In this document: positions 32,161 to 39,068 of the stretch, one piece after another | Layout: each line of letters starts with the position of its first letter | Position numbering within the stretch: the first letter of the stretch is position 1 | Assembly (NCBI GenBank): GCA_016869645.1 | Contig: VGDO01000031.1 | Span: 1 to 39,068 of the forward strand | Direction: 5' to 3' | DNA length: 39,068 nt | Origin: Alphaproteobacteria bacterium | GTDB taxonomy: Bacteria; Pseudomonadota; Alphaproteobacteria; SHVW01 | The notes under the pieces: generated by a model | Seen by the model: only the letters and a program-made list of their open reading frames with translations | Told to the model about the DNA's origin: nothing | Database searches by the model: none | Program-made: the position numbers and the translations under genes

Positions 32161-33753
32161 ATGACCCATCCGATCAAGGCCCTGCTGGGTGTGACTGCGA
32201 TCGCGGCAGCGATCGCGGCAGGCGCATCCGGCGCGCTGGCCCAGTCCGCGGGCAAGACGCTCAAGTTCATACCGCAGGCCGACCTGCGCATTCTCGATCC
32301 GATCTTCACTACGGCCTATATCACGCGCAACCACGGCTACATGGTCTACGACACCCTGCTTGCCGTGGACGAGAAGTTCAACGTCAAGCCGCAGATGGCC
32401 GAGGGCTGGTCGGTCAGCGCCGACAAGCTGACCTACACGTTCACACTGCGCGACGGCCTCAAGTTCCACGACGGCCAGCCCGTGCGGCCAGCCGACGTGA
32501 TCGCCTCGATCAAGCGCTGGGGCGCGCGTGACGTCATCGGCCAGACCTTGATAGAGCGCACAGCCGCGATGGAGGCAGTCGACGCCAAGACTTTCAAGAT
32601 CGTGCTCAAGCAGCCCTTCGCGCTCACCCTCGAGGCGCTGTCGAAGCCGTCGAGCAACACGCCGTTCATCATGCCCGAGCGGATCGCCAACACTAATCCC
32701 AACGAGCAGATCAAAGACGCGACCGGGTCCGGCCCGTTCAAGTTCGTCGCCAACGAATGGGTGCCGGGCAACAAAGTGGTCTATGTCAAGAACACCGACT
32801 ATGTGCCGCGCAAGGAGCCGCCGAGCTGGGCATCGGGCGGCAAGGTCGCCAAGGTCGACCGTGTCGAGTGGCTCTACATTCCCGACACCGCGACCGCGGC
32901 GGCCGCCATCGACAAGGGCGAGGTCGACTGGTGGGAGCAGGTGCCGGTCGACCTCGTTCCCTTGCTCAACAAGAACAAAGACATCAAGGTCGAGAACATC
33001 GATCCCCTGGGATCGCTCGGCATGATCCGGTTCAACCACACGCTGCCGCCGTTCGACAACGTGAAGATGCGCCAGGCGCTGCTCCACGTCGTCGACCAGA
33101 ACGACTACATGCTGGCGATCGCGGGTGACGCCAAGAACGGCAAGATCTGCGCCAGCTACTTCACCTGCGGCACGCCGATGGCGAGCGACGTCGGCACGCA
33201 GGTCCTGCTGGGCAAGCGCGACATGGACAAGGCCAAGGCGCTGATCAAGGAGGCAGGCTACAAGGGCGAGAAAATCGTCATCCTGTCGGCCACCGACCAG
33301 CCGATCGTGCACGCACAGGGGCTGCTCACGACCGAGCTGCTGCGCAAGCTCGGCCTCAATGTCGAGCTCGCCGCCAGCGACTGGGGCACACTCATCACGC
33401 GACGCTCGTCCAAGGAGCCGCTCGAGCGCGGAGGCTGGAGCATCTTCCACACCTGGTGGGTCGGCCCCGACCTCGCCACCCCTGCGCAAAACGCCGCGAT
33501 CCGCGGTCATGGCGGCCCGGCATGGTTCGGCTGGCCGACCGATCCGGAAATGGAGAAGCTGCGCAACGCCTGGTTCGACGCGCCCGACCTCGACACCCAA
33601 AAGAAGGTCGCCGCCCAGATGCAGGCGCGCGCCTTCGAGTCGGTGCCCTACATCCCGACCGCGCAGTTCATCCTGCCGACCGCGTTCCGCAAGAACGTCG
33701 AGGGCATCATCGTCGCCCCCGTGGCCTTCCTGTGGAACGTCGAGAAGAAGTAG
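32161..33753 (+). CDS. ABC transporter substrate-binding protein, DppA/OppA family (SBP_bac_5), operon 2
   Basis: A 530-residue periplasmic binding protein. The ATG follows AAGGAGG at ideal spacing and starts a signal peptide that ends at about GALAQ (residue 28). Family 5 landmarks are LRILDPIFTTAYITRNHGYMVYDTL near the start, the GLKFHDGQPVRPADVIASIKRW block and MRQALLHVVDQ. It belongs to the subgroup often linked to peptide, opine or aromatic-amine uptake, but the ligand is not evident. It differs clearly from the operon 1 protein, so the two systems are unlikely to be recent duplicates. A TCGCCC/GGGCGA hairpin (32097-32111) lies upstream. Confidence 0.95.
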   Translation: MTHPIKALLGVTAIAAAIAAGASGALAQSAGKTLKFIPQADLRILDPIFTTAYITRNHGYMVYDTLLAVDEKFNVKPQMAEGWSVSADKLTYTFTLRDGLKFHDGQPVRPADVIASIKRWGARDVIGQTLIERTAAMEAVDAKTFKIVLKQPFALTLEALSKPSSNTPFIMPERIANTNPNEQIKDATGSGPFKFVANEWVPGNKVVYVKNTDYVPRKEPPSWASGGKVAKVDRVEWLYIPDTATAAAAIDKGEVDWWEQVPVDLVPLLNKNKDIKVENIDPLGSLGMIRFNHTLPPFDNVKMRQALLHVVDQNDYMLAIAGDAKNGKICASYFTCGTPMASDVGTQVLLGKRDMDKAKALIKEAGYKGEKIVILSATDQPIVHAQGLLTTELLRKLGLNVELAASDWGTLITRRSSKEPLERGGWSIFHTWWVGPDLATPAQNAAIRGHGGPAWFGWPTDPEMEKLRNAWFDAPDLDTQKKVAAQMQARAFESVPYIPTAQFILPTAFRKNVEGIIVAPVAFLWNVEKK

Positions 33754-33780
33754 GCAGCTAGGCCGGACAGACGATCGTAC

Positions 33781-34722
33781 GTGTTCGCCTACATCGTCCG
33801 GCGCCTGCTGGCGACCATTCCCGTCATGGGGGTGGTCGCCCTTTTCGTCTTTTCGCTGCTTTACCTGACGCCCGGCGATCCCGCCGTCATCATCGCCGGC
33901 GACCTCGCCACCAACGAGGACATCGAGCGTATCCGCGCCAAGCTCGGTCTGGACGAACCGTTCCATGTCCGGTTCTTCACCTGGCTGTGGGGTGTGTTGC
34001 GCGGCGACCTCGGCATCTCGATCTTCACCAATCTGCCGGTCACCCGGTTGATCGGCCAGCGCGTCGAGCCGACCCTGATGCTGTCACTGTGCACGCTGCT
34101 GGTGACCGTGGTGTTCGCCGTGCCGATGGGCGTGATCGCGGCCTGGCGCGTCGGGACCTGGGTCGACCGCGCGGTGATGGCGTTCGCGGTCGCCGGGTTC
34201 TCGGTGCCGGTCTTCGTCGTTGCCTATCTCCTGGTGATGCTGTTCTCGCAGGCGCTCGAATGGCTGCCGGTCCAGGGCTACAAGAGCATGTCGGAAGGCG
34301 TCGGGGTCATGCTCGAGCACCTGGTGCTGCCGTCGATCGCGCTGGGCATGGTCTACATGGCGCTGATCGCGCGCATCACGCGTGCCAGCATGCTCGAGGT
34401 GCTAAGCCAGGACTACATCCGCACCGCCCATGCCAAGGGCTTGGCGACCGACCAGGTGCTGATCGGACACGCGCTGAAGAACGCCGCGGTGCCGATCGTG
34501 ACCGTGATCGGCATCGGCATCGCGCTTCTGATCAGCGGCGTGGTCGTGACCGAGACGGTGTTCGCCATCCCTGGCATCGGCCGGCTCACGGTCGACGCAA
34601 TCCTGCGCCGCGACTACCCGATCATCCAGGGCGTAATTCTGCTGTTCTCACTGGTCTATGTGCTGATCAACCTGATGGTCGACATCAGCTATACGCTGTT
34701 CGACCCGCGCATCCGGTATTGA
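33781..34722 (+). CDS. ABC transporter permease, DppB family, operon 2
   Basis: A 313-residue permease starting with GTG. The N-terminal FAYIVRRLL leads into the first span and the conserved LYLTPGDPA; the EAA loop is at QDYIRTAHAKGLATDQVLIGH, followed by ALKNAAVPIVT. The end, MVDISYTLFDPRIRY, matches the DppB family. The GTG lies 27 bp after the binding-protein stop, with no strong ribosome-binding site. The partner permease starts 4 bp after its stop. Confidence 0.95.
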   Translation: MFAYIVRRLLATIPVMGVVALFVFSLLYLTPGDPAVIIAGDLATNEDIERIRAKLGLDEPFHVRFFTWLWGVLRGDLGISIFTNLPVTRLIGQRVEPTLMLSLCTLLVTVVFAVPMGVIAAWRVGTWVDRAVMAFAVAGFSVPVFVVAYLLVMLFSQALEWLPVQGYKSMSEGVGVMLEHLVLPSIALGMVYMALIARITRASMLEVLSQDYIRTAHAKGLATDQVLIGHALKNAAVPIVTVIGIGIALLISGVVVTETVFAIPGIGRLTVDAILRRDYPIIQGVILLFSLVYVLINLMVDISYTLFDPRIRY

Positions 34723-34726
34723 TCGG

Positions 34727-35608
34727 ATGAGTGTGGCTGCCGTCGACGTCCCGCTCACCCCGCCCGCGTCGCGTCTCGCACGGATCTGGGAGTTCCTGCG
34801 CCGGCATCCGACGATCGCGATCGGCAGCGCCCTGCTCGTCCTCGTCGTCATGACGGCCTTGTTCGCGCCCTATCTCGGCACGATCGACCCGCAAGCCCTG
34901 TCGCCGGCGCGTCGTCTGCGCAAGCCCTCGGAGGTCTACTGGTTCGGCACGGACATGCTGGGTCGCGACGTCTACAGCCGCGTCGTCTACGGCACCCGCA
35001 TTTCGCTCGTCGTCGGACTCAGCGTCGCCATCCTCAGCGCGCTCATCGGACTCGCCATCGGGCTGCTCACCGGATTCGTACGGCTTGCCGATTCGATCGT
35101 CATGCGCGTGATGGACGGGCTGATGTCTATTCCGCCGATCTTGCTCGCGATCGCGCTCATGGCGCTGACCAAGGCCAGCGTGGAGAACGTCATTCTCGCC
35201 ATCACCATCGCCGAGGTCCCGCGCGTCACCCGCCTGGTGCGCAGCCTCGTGCTCAGCCTGCGCGAGCAGCCCTTCGTCGAGGCGGCCGAAGCGTCCGGCA
35301 CCAGCTTTGTCAACACGCTGGTCCGCCACATCCTACCCAACACCATGGCGCCGCTGCTCGTACAGGCAACCTACATCTGCGCTTCGGCGATGATCACCGA
35401 GGCCATCCTCAGCTTCATCGGCGCCGGCACGCCTCCCAACGTCCCGAGCTGGGGCAACATCATCGCCGAGGGCCGCAGCATCTTCCAGATCGCCTACTAC
35501 ATCATCCTGTTCCCGAGCATCTTCCTGTCGATCACCGTGCTGGCCGTCAACCTGGTCGGCGACGGCATGCGCGACGCGCTCGATCCGCGTCTGGCGCGCC
35601 GCATGTAG
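34727..35608 (+). CDS. ABC transporter permease, DppC family, operon 2
   Basis: A 293-residue permease with the first span [17 protein letters not shown], the DppC signature [21 protein letters not shown] and an EAA loop at [17 protein letters not shown]. The C terminus [15 protein letters not shown] is the family end. The start lies 4 bp after the DppB stop; the DppD-like ATPase gene starts 10 bp after its stop. It forms the heterodimeric channel with the preceding protein. Confidence 0.95.
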   Translation: MSVAAVDVPLTPPASRLARIWEFLRRHPTIAIGSALLVLVVMTALFAPYLGTIDPQALSPARRLRKPSEVYWFGTDMLGRDVYSRVVYGTRISLVVGLSVAILSALIGLAIGLLTGFVRLADSIVMRVMDGLMSIPPILLAIALMALTKASVENVILAITIAEVPRVTRLVRSLVLSLREQPFVEAAEASGTSFVNTLVRHILPNTMAPLLVQATYICASAMITEAILSFIGAGTPPNVPSWGNIIAEGRSIFQIAYYIILFPSIFLSITVLAVNLVGDGMRDALDPRLARRM

Positions 35609-35618
35609 GAGCGCCGGC

Positions 35619-36620
35619 ATGGATGCGGACGGCCCGCTGTTGGAAATCGACGCTCTCAAAACGCATTTCTTCACACGCGACGGCGTTGTGCGCGCGGTCG
35701 ACGGCGTGTCGTGCGCCGTCGCCCCCGGCGAGACGCTGGCGATCGTCGGCGAATCGGGCTGCGGCAAGAGTGTGACTGCGCTGTCGATCCTGCGCCTGAT
35801 CCCCAATCCGCCCGGCCGCATCGTCGCCGGCACCATTCGTTTTCAAGGCGTCGACCTCGCCGGGCTCGACGAGGCCGCCATGCGGCGGATTCGCGGCAAC
35901 GAGATTTCGATGATCTTCCAGGAGCCGATGACCAGCCTCAATCCCGTGCTCACGGTCGGTCGGCAGATCGGCGAGACGCTGACCCTGCACCAAGGCCTCG
36001 ATTCCGATGCAGCCGAGGCACGCACCGTGGAGATGCTGCGCCTCGTCCACATCGCCGAGCCCGAGCGGCGCATTCACGAATATCCCCACCAGCTGTCCGG
36101 CGGCATGCGCCAGCGCGTCATGATCGCCATGGCGCTTGCCTGCAATCCCAAGCTGCTCATCGCCGACGAGCCAACCACCGCGCTCGACGTCACCATCCAG
36201 GCGCAGATCCTCGACCTTATGCGCAAGCTCAAGGCGAAGACCGGTGCGGCGATCGTGCTGATCACCCACGACCTCGGCGTAGTCGCGGAGATGGCCCAGC
36301 GGGTCGTCGTCATGTATGCCGGCCGCAAGGTCGAGGAGGCGCCGGTGGTCGAGTTGTTCGCCCGGCCGCTACATCCCTACACGCGCGGCCTGATGGCGTC
36401 GGTGCCGCGGCTCGGCTCCTCGCTCGACGGCGTCGAGCGCCGCCTGGCCGAAATCGCCGGTACCGTGCCTTCGCTGTCGCAGGCCATCGTCGGCTGTGCC
36501 TTCGCGCCGCGCTGCGCCCATGCGACCGAGCGCTGCCGGCGCGAGGCGCCCGACCTGGCCGCCCGCGCCGCAGGCCATATCGTGGCCTGCTTCGAGGCCG
36601 ACCGGCTAGCCGCGGCATGA
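35619..36620 (+). CDS. Oligopeptide-type ABC ATPase, DppD family, operon 2
   Basis: A 333-residue ATPase with Walker [10 protein letters not shown]-loop [12 protein letters not shown], signature LSGGMRQRV, Walker [13 protein letters not shown] and switch ITHDLGVV. The C-terminal oligopeptide-type domain has the Cys pattern [14 protein letters not shown]. All nucleotide-binding motifs are intact. It overlaps the DppF-like gene by 4 nt (ATGA at 36617-36620). Confidence 0.95.
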   Translation: MDADGPLLEIDALKTHFFTRDGVVRAVDGVSCAVAPGETLAIVGESGCGKSVTALSILRLIPNPPGRIVAGTIRFQGVDLAGLDEAAMRRIRGNEISMIFQEPMTSLNPVLTVGRQIGETLTLHQGLDSDAAEARTVEMLRLVHIAEPERRIHEYPHQLSGGMRQRVMIAMALACNPKLLIADEPTTALDVTIQAQILDLMRKLKAKTGAAIVLITHDLGVVAEMAQRVVVMYAGRKVEEAPVVELFARPLHPYTRGLMASVPRLGSSLDGVERRLAEIAGTVPSLSQAIVGCAFAPRCAHATERCRREAPDLAARAAGHIVACFEADRLAAA

Positions 36621-37630
36621 CCGACCCGATTGCCGCGAATGCTGCGCCGACGCCTGCGGCGCCTCTGCTCGAGGTCGAAGGTCTGCGGAAGCACTTCCCC
36701 GTCCGCAAGGGACTGCTCGGCCGCACCGTCGGCCAGGTCTACGCCGTCGACGGCATCTCTTTCACGCTGGGAGCGGGTGAGACGCTCGGTCTCGTCGGCG
36801 AAAGCGGCTGCGGCAAGTCGACGGCCGGCAAGGCAATCCTCGGCCTGATCCAGCCGACCGCCGGCACCATCAAGCTGCGCGGTACGCGCATTGACCGCTT
36901 GAGCCGCCAGGGCATGAGGCCCTACCGGCGCGAGCTCCAGGTGGTGTTCCAAGACCCCTACTCATCGCTCAATCCGCGCATGTCGGTCGGCCAGATCGTC
37001 GGCGAGCCGTTGCGCAACTATGGTCTCGCCCGCGGTAGCGAGCTCGAGGAGCGCGTCGCCGGCGTCCTCGGCAAGGTCGGACTGCAGCCGGAGCAGATGC
37101 GGCGCTTTCCGCACGAATTCTCGGGTGGCCAGCGCCAGCGCATCGGCATTGCGCGCGCGCTGGCCCTCAATCCGCGTCTGATCGTGTGCGATGAGCCGGT
37201 CTCCGCACTCGACGTCTCGGTCCAGGCCCAGGTCATCAACCTGCTGATGGACCTGCAGAAGGAGTTCGGCCTGTCCTACCTGTTCATCGCCCATGGTCTT
37301 GCGGTCGTCGAGCACATCAGCCACCGCATCGCGGTGATGTATCTGGGCAAGATCGTCGAGCTTACCGACAAGCGGAGCCTGTTTGCCAACCCGCTGCATC
37401 CCTACACGGAGGCGTTGCTGTCGGCTGCACCTGTTCCCGACCCGCAGGTGCAGCGCAAGCGCATCATCCTTACGGGCGACGTGCCTAGCCCGATCAACCC
37501 GCCGTCGGGCTGCCGTTTCCACACGCGCTGCCCCTATGCAGAAGCGCGCTGCCGGGCGGAGGAGCCCCAGATGCGCCAGGCCAAGCCCGGCCATTTCGTC
37601 GCCTGCCATCTGCGCGAGGCGGCGGCATGA
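36617..37630 (+). CDS. Oligopeptide-type ABC ATPase, DppF family, operon 2
   Basis: A 337-residue ATPase: Walker [11 protein letters not shown]-loop [13 protein letters not shown], signature [15 protein letters not shown] and Walker [12 protein letters not shown]. The switch segment reads [10 protein letters not shown]: the essential His is kept, but the following Asp, present in nearly all homologues, is Gly. The C-terminal domain has [15 protein letters not shown]. An Ala/Pro-rich N-tail precedes the fold. The amidohydrolase gene begins 31 bp later on the same strand and is probably in the operon. Confidence 0.94.
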   Translation: MTDPIAANAAPTPAAPLLEVEGLRKHFPVRKGLLGRTVGQVYAVDGISFTLGAGETLGLVGESGCGKSTAGKAILGLIQPTAGTIKLRGTRIDRLSRQGMRPYRRELQVVFQDPYSSLNPRMSVGQIVGEPLRNYGLARGSELEERVAGVLGKVGLQPEQMRRFPHEFSGGQRQRIGIARALALNPRLIVCDEPVSALDVSVQAQVINLLMDLQKEFGLSYLFIAHGLAVVEHISHRIAVMYLGKIVELTDKRSLFANPLHPYTEALLSAAPVPDPQVQRKRIILTGDVPSPINPPSGCRFHTRCPYAEARCRAEEPQMRQAKPGHFVACHLREAAA

Positions 37631-37661
37631 CCAATCGCTGCGCCAAGGAGACGCCACCGAC

Positions 37662-39068
37662 ATGACCACGACCGTCATCAGGAACGCCGGCTGGGCGATT
37701 TTGTGGGACGCCACCGCCCGGCGTCACGTCTACCGGCGCAACGTCGACATCGCCTTCAAGGACGACCGCATCGTCCACGCCGGTCCCGGCTTCGCCGGCC
37801 AGGTCGACGTCGCCATTGACGGCGCGAGCCGCCTGGTCATGCCCGGCATGGTCAACGTGCACACGCATTGCATGTCCGAGAACATCGGCCGCGGCATCAC
37901 CGAGGAGCTCGGCAACCCGGCGCTCTACATGAGCGCGCTCTATGACCTGAAGTCCGTTTTCCTGGTCGGCCATTCCATGAGCCCGGACCAGGGTCATGTC
38001 GCGGGCTTCCGTGCGGCAACCGACATGGCCGTGTCTGAGATCCTGCTGTCCGGCGGAACCACGGTCGTCGATCTTGCCGTGCCCTACGAGGGCTGGCTCG
38101 ACGGGCTTGCGGCAACCGGCATCCGCGCCGTCGCCGCCCCCATGTATCGATCGGCCCGCTGGGTCGTGCGCAGGGGAAACCAGGTCGAATACGAGTGGGA
38201 CGAGGCGGCCGGTCGGCGCGCCTTCACCGCGGCGCTTGCCGTCGTCGACGCGGCCGCACGGCATCCCTCGGGCCGCCTCTCGGGAATGGTCTCGCCCGCC
38301 CAGGTCGACACGTGCAGCGAGTCGCTCCTGCGCGATAGCCTCGCCGCCGCCGTCGAGCGCGGCCTACCTCTGACGGTCCATTGCAGCCAGTCGGTTGTCG
38401 AATTCCAGGAGATGGCGCGGCGTCACGGCAAGTCGCCTGTGCAATGGCTGGCCGATATCGGATTGCTCGGTCCGCACACCCTGCTCGGCCACGCCATGTT
38501 CGTCGACAGTCAATCCTGGGTCGGCTGGTGGTCCCGGCGCGATGTTCCCCTGCTCGCCGAGACGAAAACTTCGGTCGCGCATTGCCCGACCGTGTTCTCG
38601 CGCTATGGCCAGACCATGGAGAGCTTCGGCGCTTACGTCCGCGCTGGCATCAATATGGCGCTCGGCACGGACACCCAGCCGCACAACATGCTGGAGGAGC
38701 TGCGCACCGCTCTCGTGCTGTCGCGCATCGCCTCGTGCGACGTCCACCTGGTCGAGCTCGCCGATGCTTTCCACGCCGCCACGGTAGGCGGCACGACTGC
38801 GCTCGGCCGCGACGATCTCGCGCGCATTGCTCCGGGCGCCAAGGCCGACCTCGTTCTGGTCGACCTCGATCATCCCGCCATGCAGCCGGCGCGCGATCCG
38901 CTGCGCGGCTTGGTCTTTTCCGCCGCCGACCGCGCCGTGCGCGACGTATTCGTCGACGGTCGGCAGGTCGTCAGCGCTGGCGAGGTGACGACGATCGACC
39001 GGCGCGCCGCCGCCGAACGCCTGACCCGCGCCCAGCATGCCGTGATGGCCGCCGTGCCTGCGGTCGAT
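37662..39068 (+). CDS. Amidohydrolase, AtzA/TrzA/SsnA-like deaminase or hydrolase (3' partial)
   Basis: The frame is open from the ATG at 37662 to the last base (469 residues visible), so the C-terminal end is off the window. The AAGGAG at 37645 supports the start. The fold is that of metal-dependent amidohydrolases: VNVHTH gives the HxH pair (His67, His69), TVHCSQS a further His, LLGHAMFVD the next, and ALGTDTQPHNM the metal-binding Asp. The TSVAHCPTVFSRYG stretch resembles the chlorohydrolase/cytosine-deaminase subgroup (AtzA, TrzA, SsnA, guanine deaminase). It would hydrolyse a C-N bond (deamination or ring opening) in an imported compound. It follows a complete Dpp-type importer, so its substrate is probably what that system brings in. 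Confidence 0.92.
   Translation, partial: MTTTVIRNAGWAILWDATARRHVYRRNVDIAFKDDRIVHAGPGFAGQVDVAIDGASRLVMPGMVNVHTHCMSENIGRGITEELGNPALYMSALYDLKSVFLVGHSMSPDQGHVAGFRAATDMAVSEILLSGGTTVVDLAVPYEGWLDGLAATGIRAVAAPMYRSARWVVRRGNQVEYEWDEAAGRRAFTAALAVVDAAARHPSGRLSGMVSPAQVDTCSESLLRDSLAAAVERGLPLTVHCSQSVVEFQEMARRHGKSPVQWLADIGLLGPHTLLGHAMFVDSQSWVGWWSRRDVPLLAETKTSVAHCPTVFSRYGQTMESFGAYVRAGINMALGTDTQPHNMLEELRTALVLSRIASCDVHLVELADAFHAATVGGTTALGRDDLARIAPGAKADLVLVDLDHPAMQPARDPLRGLVFSAADRAVRDVFVDGRQVVSAGEVTTIDRRAAAERLTRAQHAVMAAVPAVD

Noticed and set aside
32062..33966. 634-codon minus-strand open frame opposite the second binding protein
   Set aside because: Shadow frame; the plus strand encodes a complete SBP_bac_5 protein with a signal peptide and ribosome-binding site.
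1..39068. CRISPR array, tRNA/rRNA genes, insertion sequences or prophage genes
   Set aside because: None found. The repeats present are single palindromes, not regularly spaced direct repeats, and no transposase or integrase motif is seen.

Overview
The window is a high-GC, gene-dense stretch of a bacterial chromosome, most likely from an alphaproteobacterium of the Rhizobiales/Rhodospirillales kind. The base composition, the pqqBCDE order, the type III glutamine synthetase, the abundance of peptide/opine-type ABC transporters and the style of the intergenic palindromic repeats all fit that, but genus-level placement is inference. There are no rRNA or tRNA genes, insertion sequences, phage genes or CRISPR arrays that I can see. 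Almost everything is metabolic: uptake of small nitrogenous or carboxylic solutes and the enzymes that would degrade them.

Layout. 1-2849: end of pqqB, then pqqC, pqqD and pqqE, translationally coupled (PQQ cofactor synthesis; pqqA and the start of pqqB lie off the left edge). 2851-3609 (minus): a short-chain dehydrogenase-like protein that has lost the catalytic Ser and Tyr. 3740-7866: an Fe(III)/2-aminoethylphosphonate-type ABC importer (ATPase, periplasmic binding protein, double-length permease). 7886-9749 (minus): an envelope group of OmpA-like lipoprotein, a 65-residue lipoprotein and a glycine-zipper protein. 10223-20892: a long plus-strand set with an SDR, a three-subunit HcnABC/opine-oxidase-like flavoprotein dehydrogenase, a complete Dpp/Opp-type importer, a GST and an orphan heme-oxygenase-fold protein with a diiron-type ligand pattern. 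20924-24686 (minus): glucokinase, a DmpA/P1-type aminopeptidase, an ornithine cyclodeaminase-family protein and periplasmic MsrA. 24849-27339 (plus): an MFS exporter, a creatininase-family protein missing its usual metal-binding His, and a VOC/glyoxalase protein. 27357-28724 (minus): type III glutamine synthetase-like ligase. 28894-30093: acyl-CoA dehydrogenase. 30323-39068: an IlvD/Edd-type dehydratase, a second complete Dpp/Opp-type importer and an amidohydrolase that runs off the right edge.

How the genes fit together. The central block reads as import of an amino-acid-like or imino-acid-like compound (SBP, two permeases, two ATPases) coupled to its oxidation by a membrane-associated three-subunit flavoprotein; the neighbouring SDR, GST and diiron-type protein could handle later steps. 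The right block pairs a second importer with an amidohydrolase and a sugar-acid-type dehydratase. The minus-strand DmpA/cyclodeaminase pair and the creatininase/VOC pair also point to amide, peptide or cyclic nitrogen compounds. Substrates cannot be read from sequence alone.

Non-coding signals: two ~110-120 bp palindromic repeats (6014-6123, 30137-30254), a shorter relative (20089-20136), two 27-28 bp palindromes that share GTAGG/CCTAC ends and a GCATGC core (26094-26121, 28802-28828), an 8-9-8 dyad just ahead of a ribosome-binding site (3694-3718), and a strong terminator hairpin after the OmpA gene (8833-8870).
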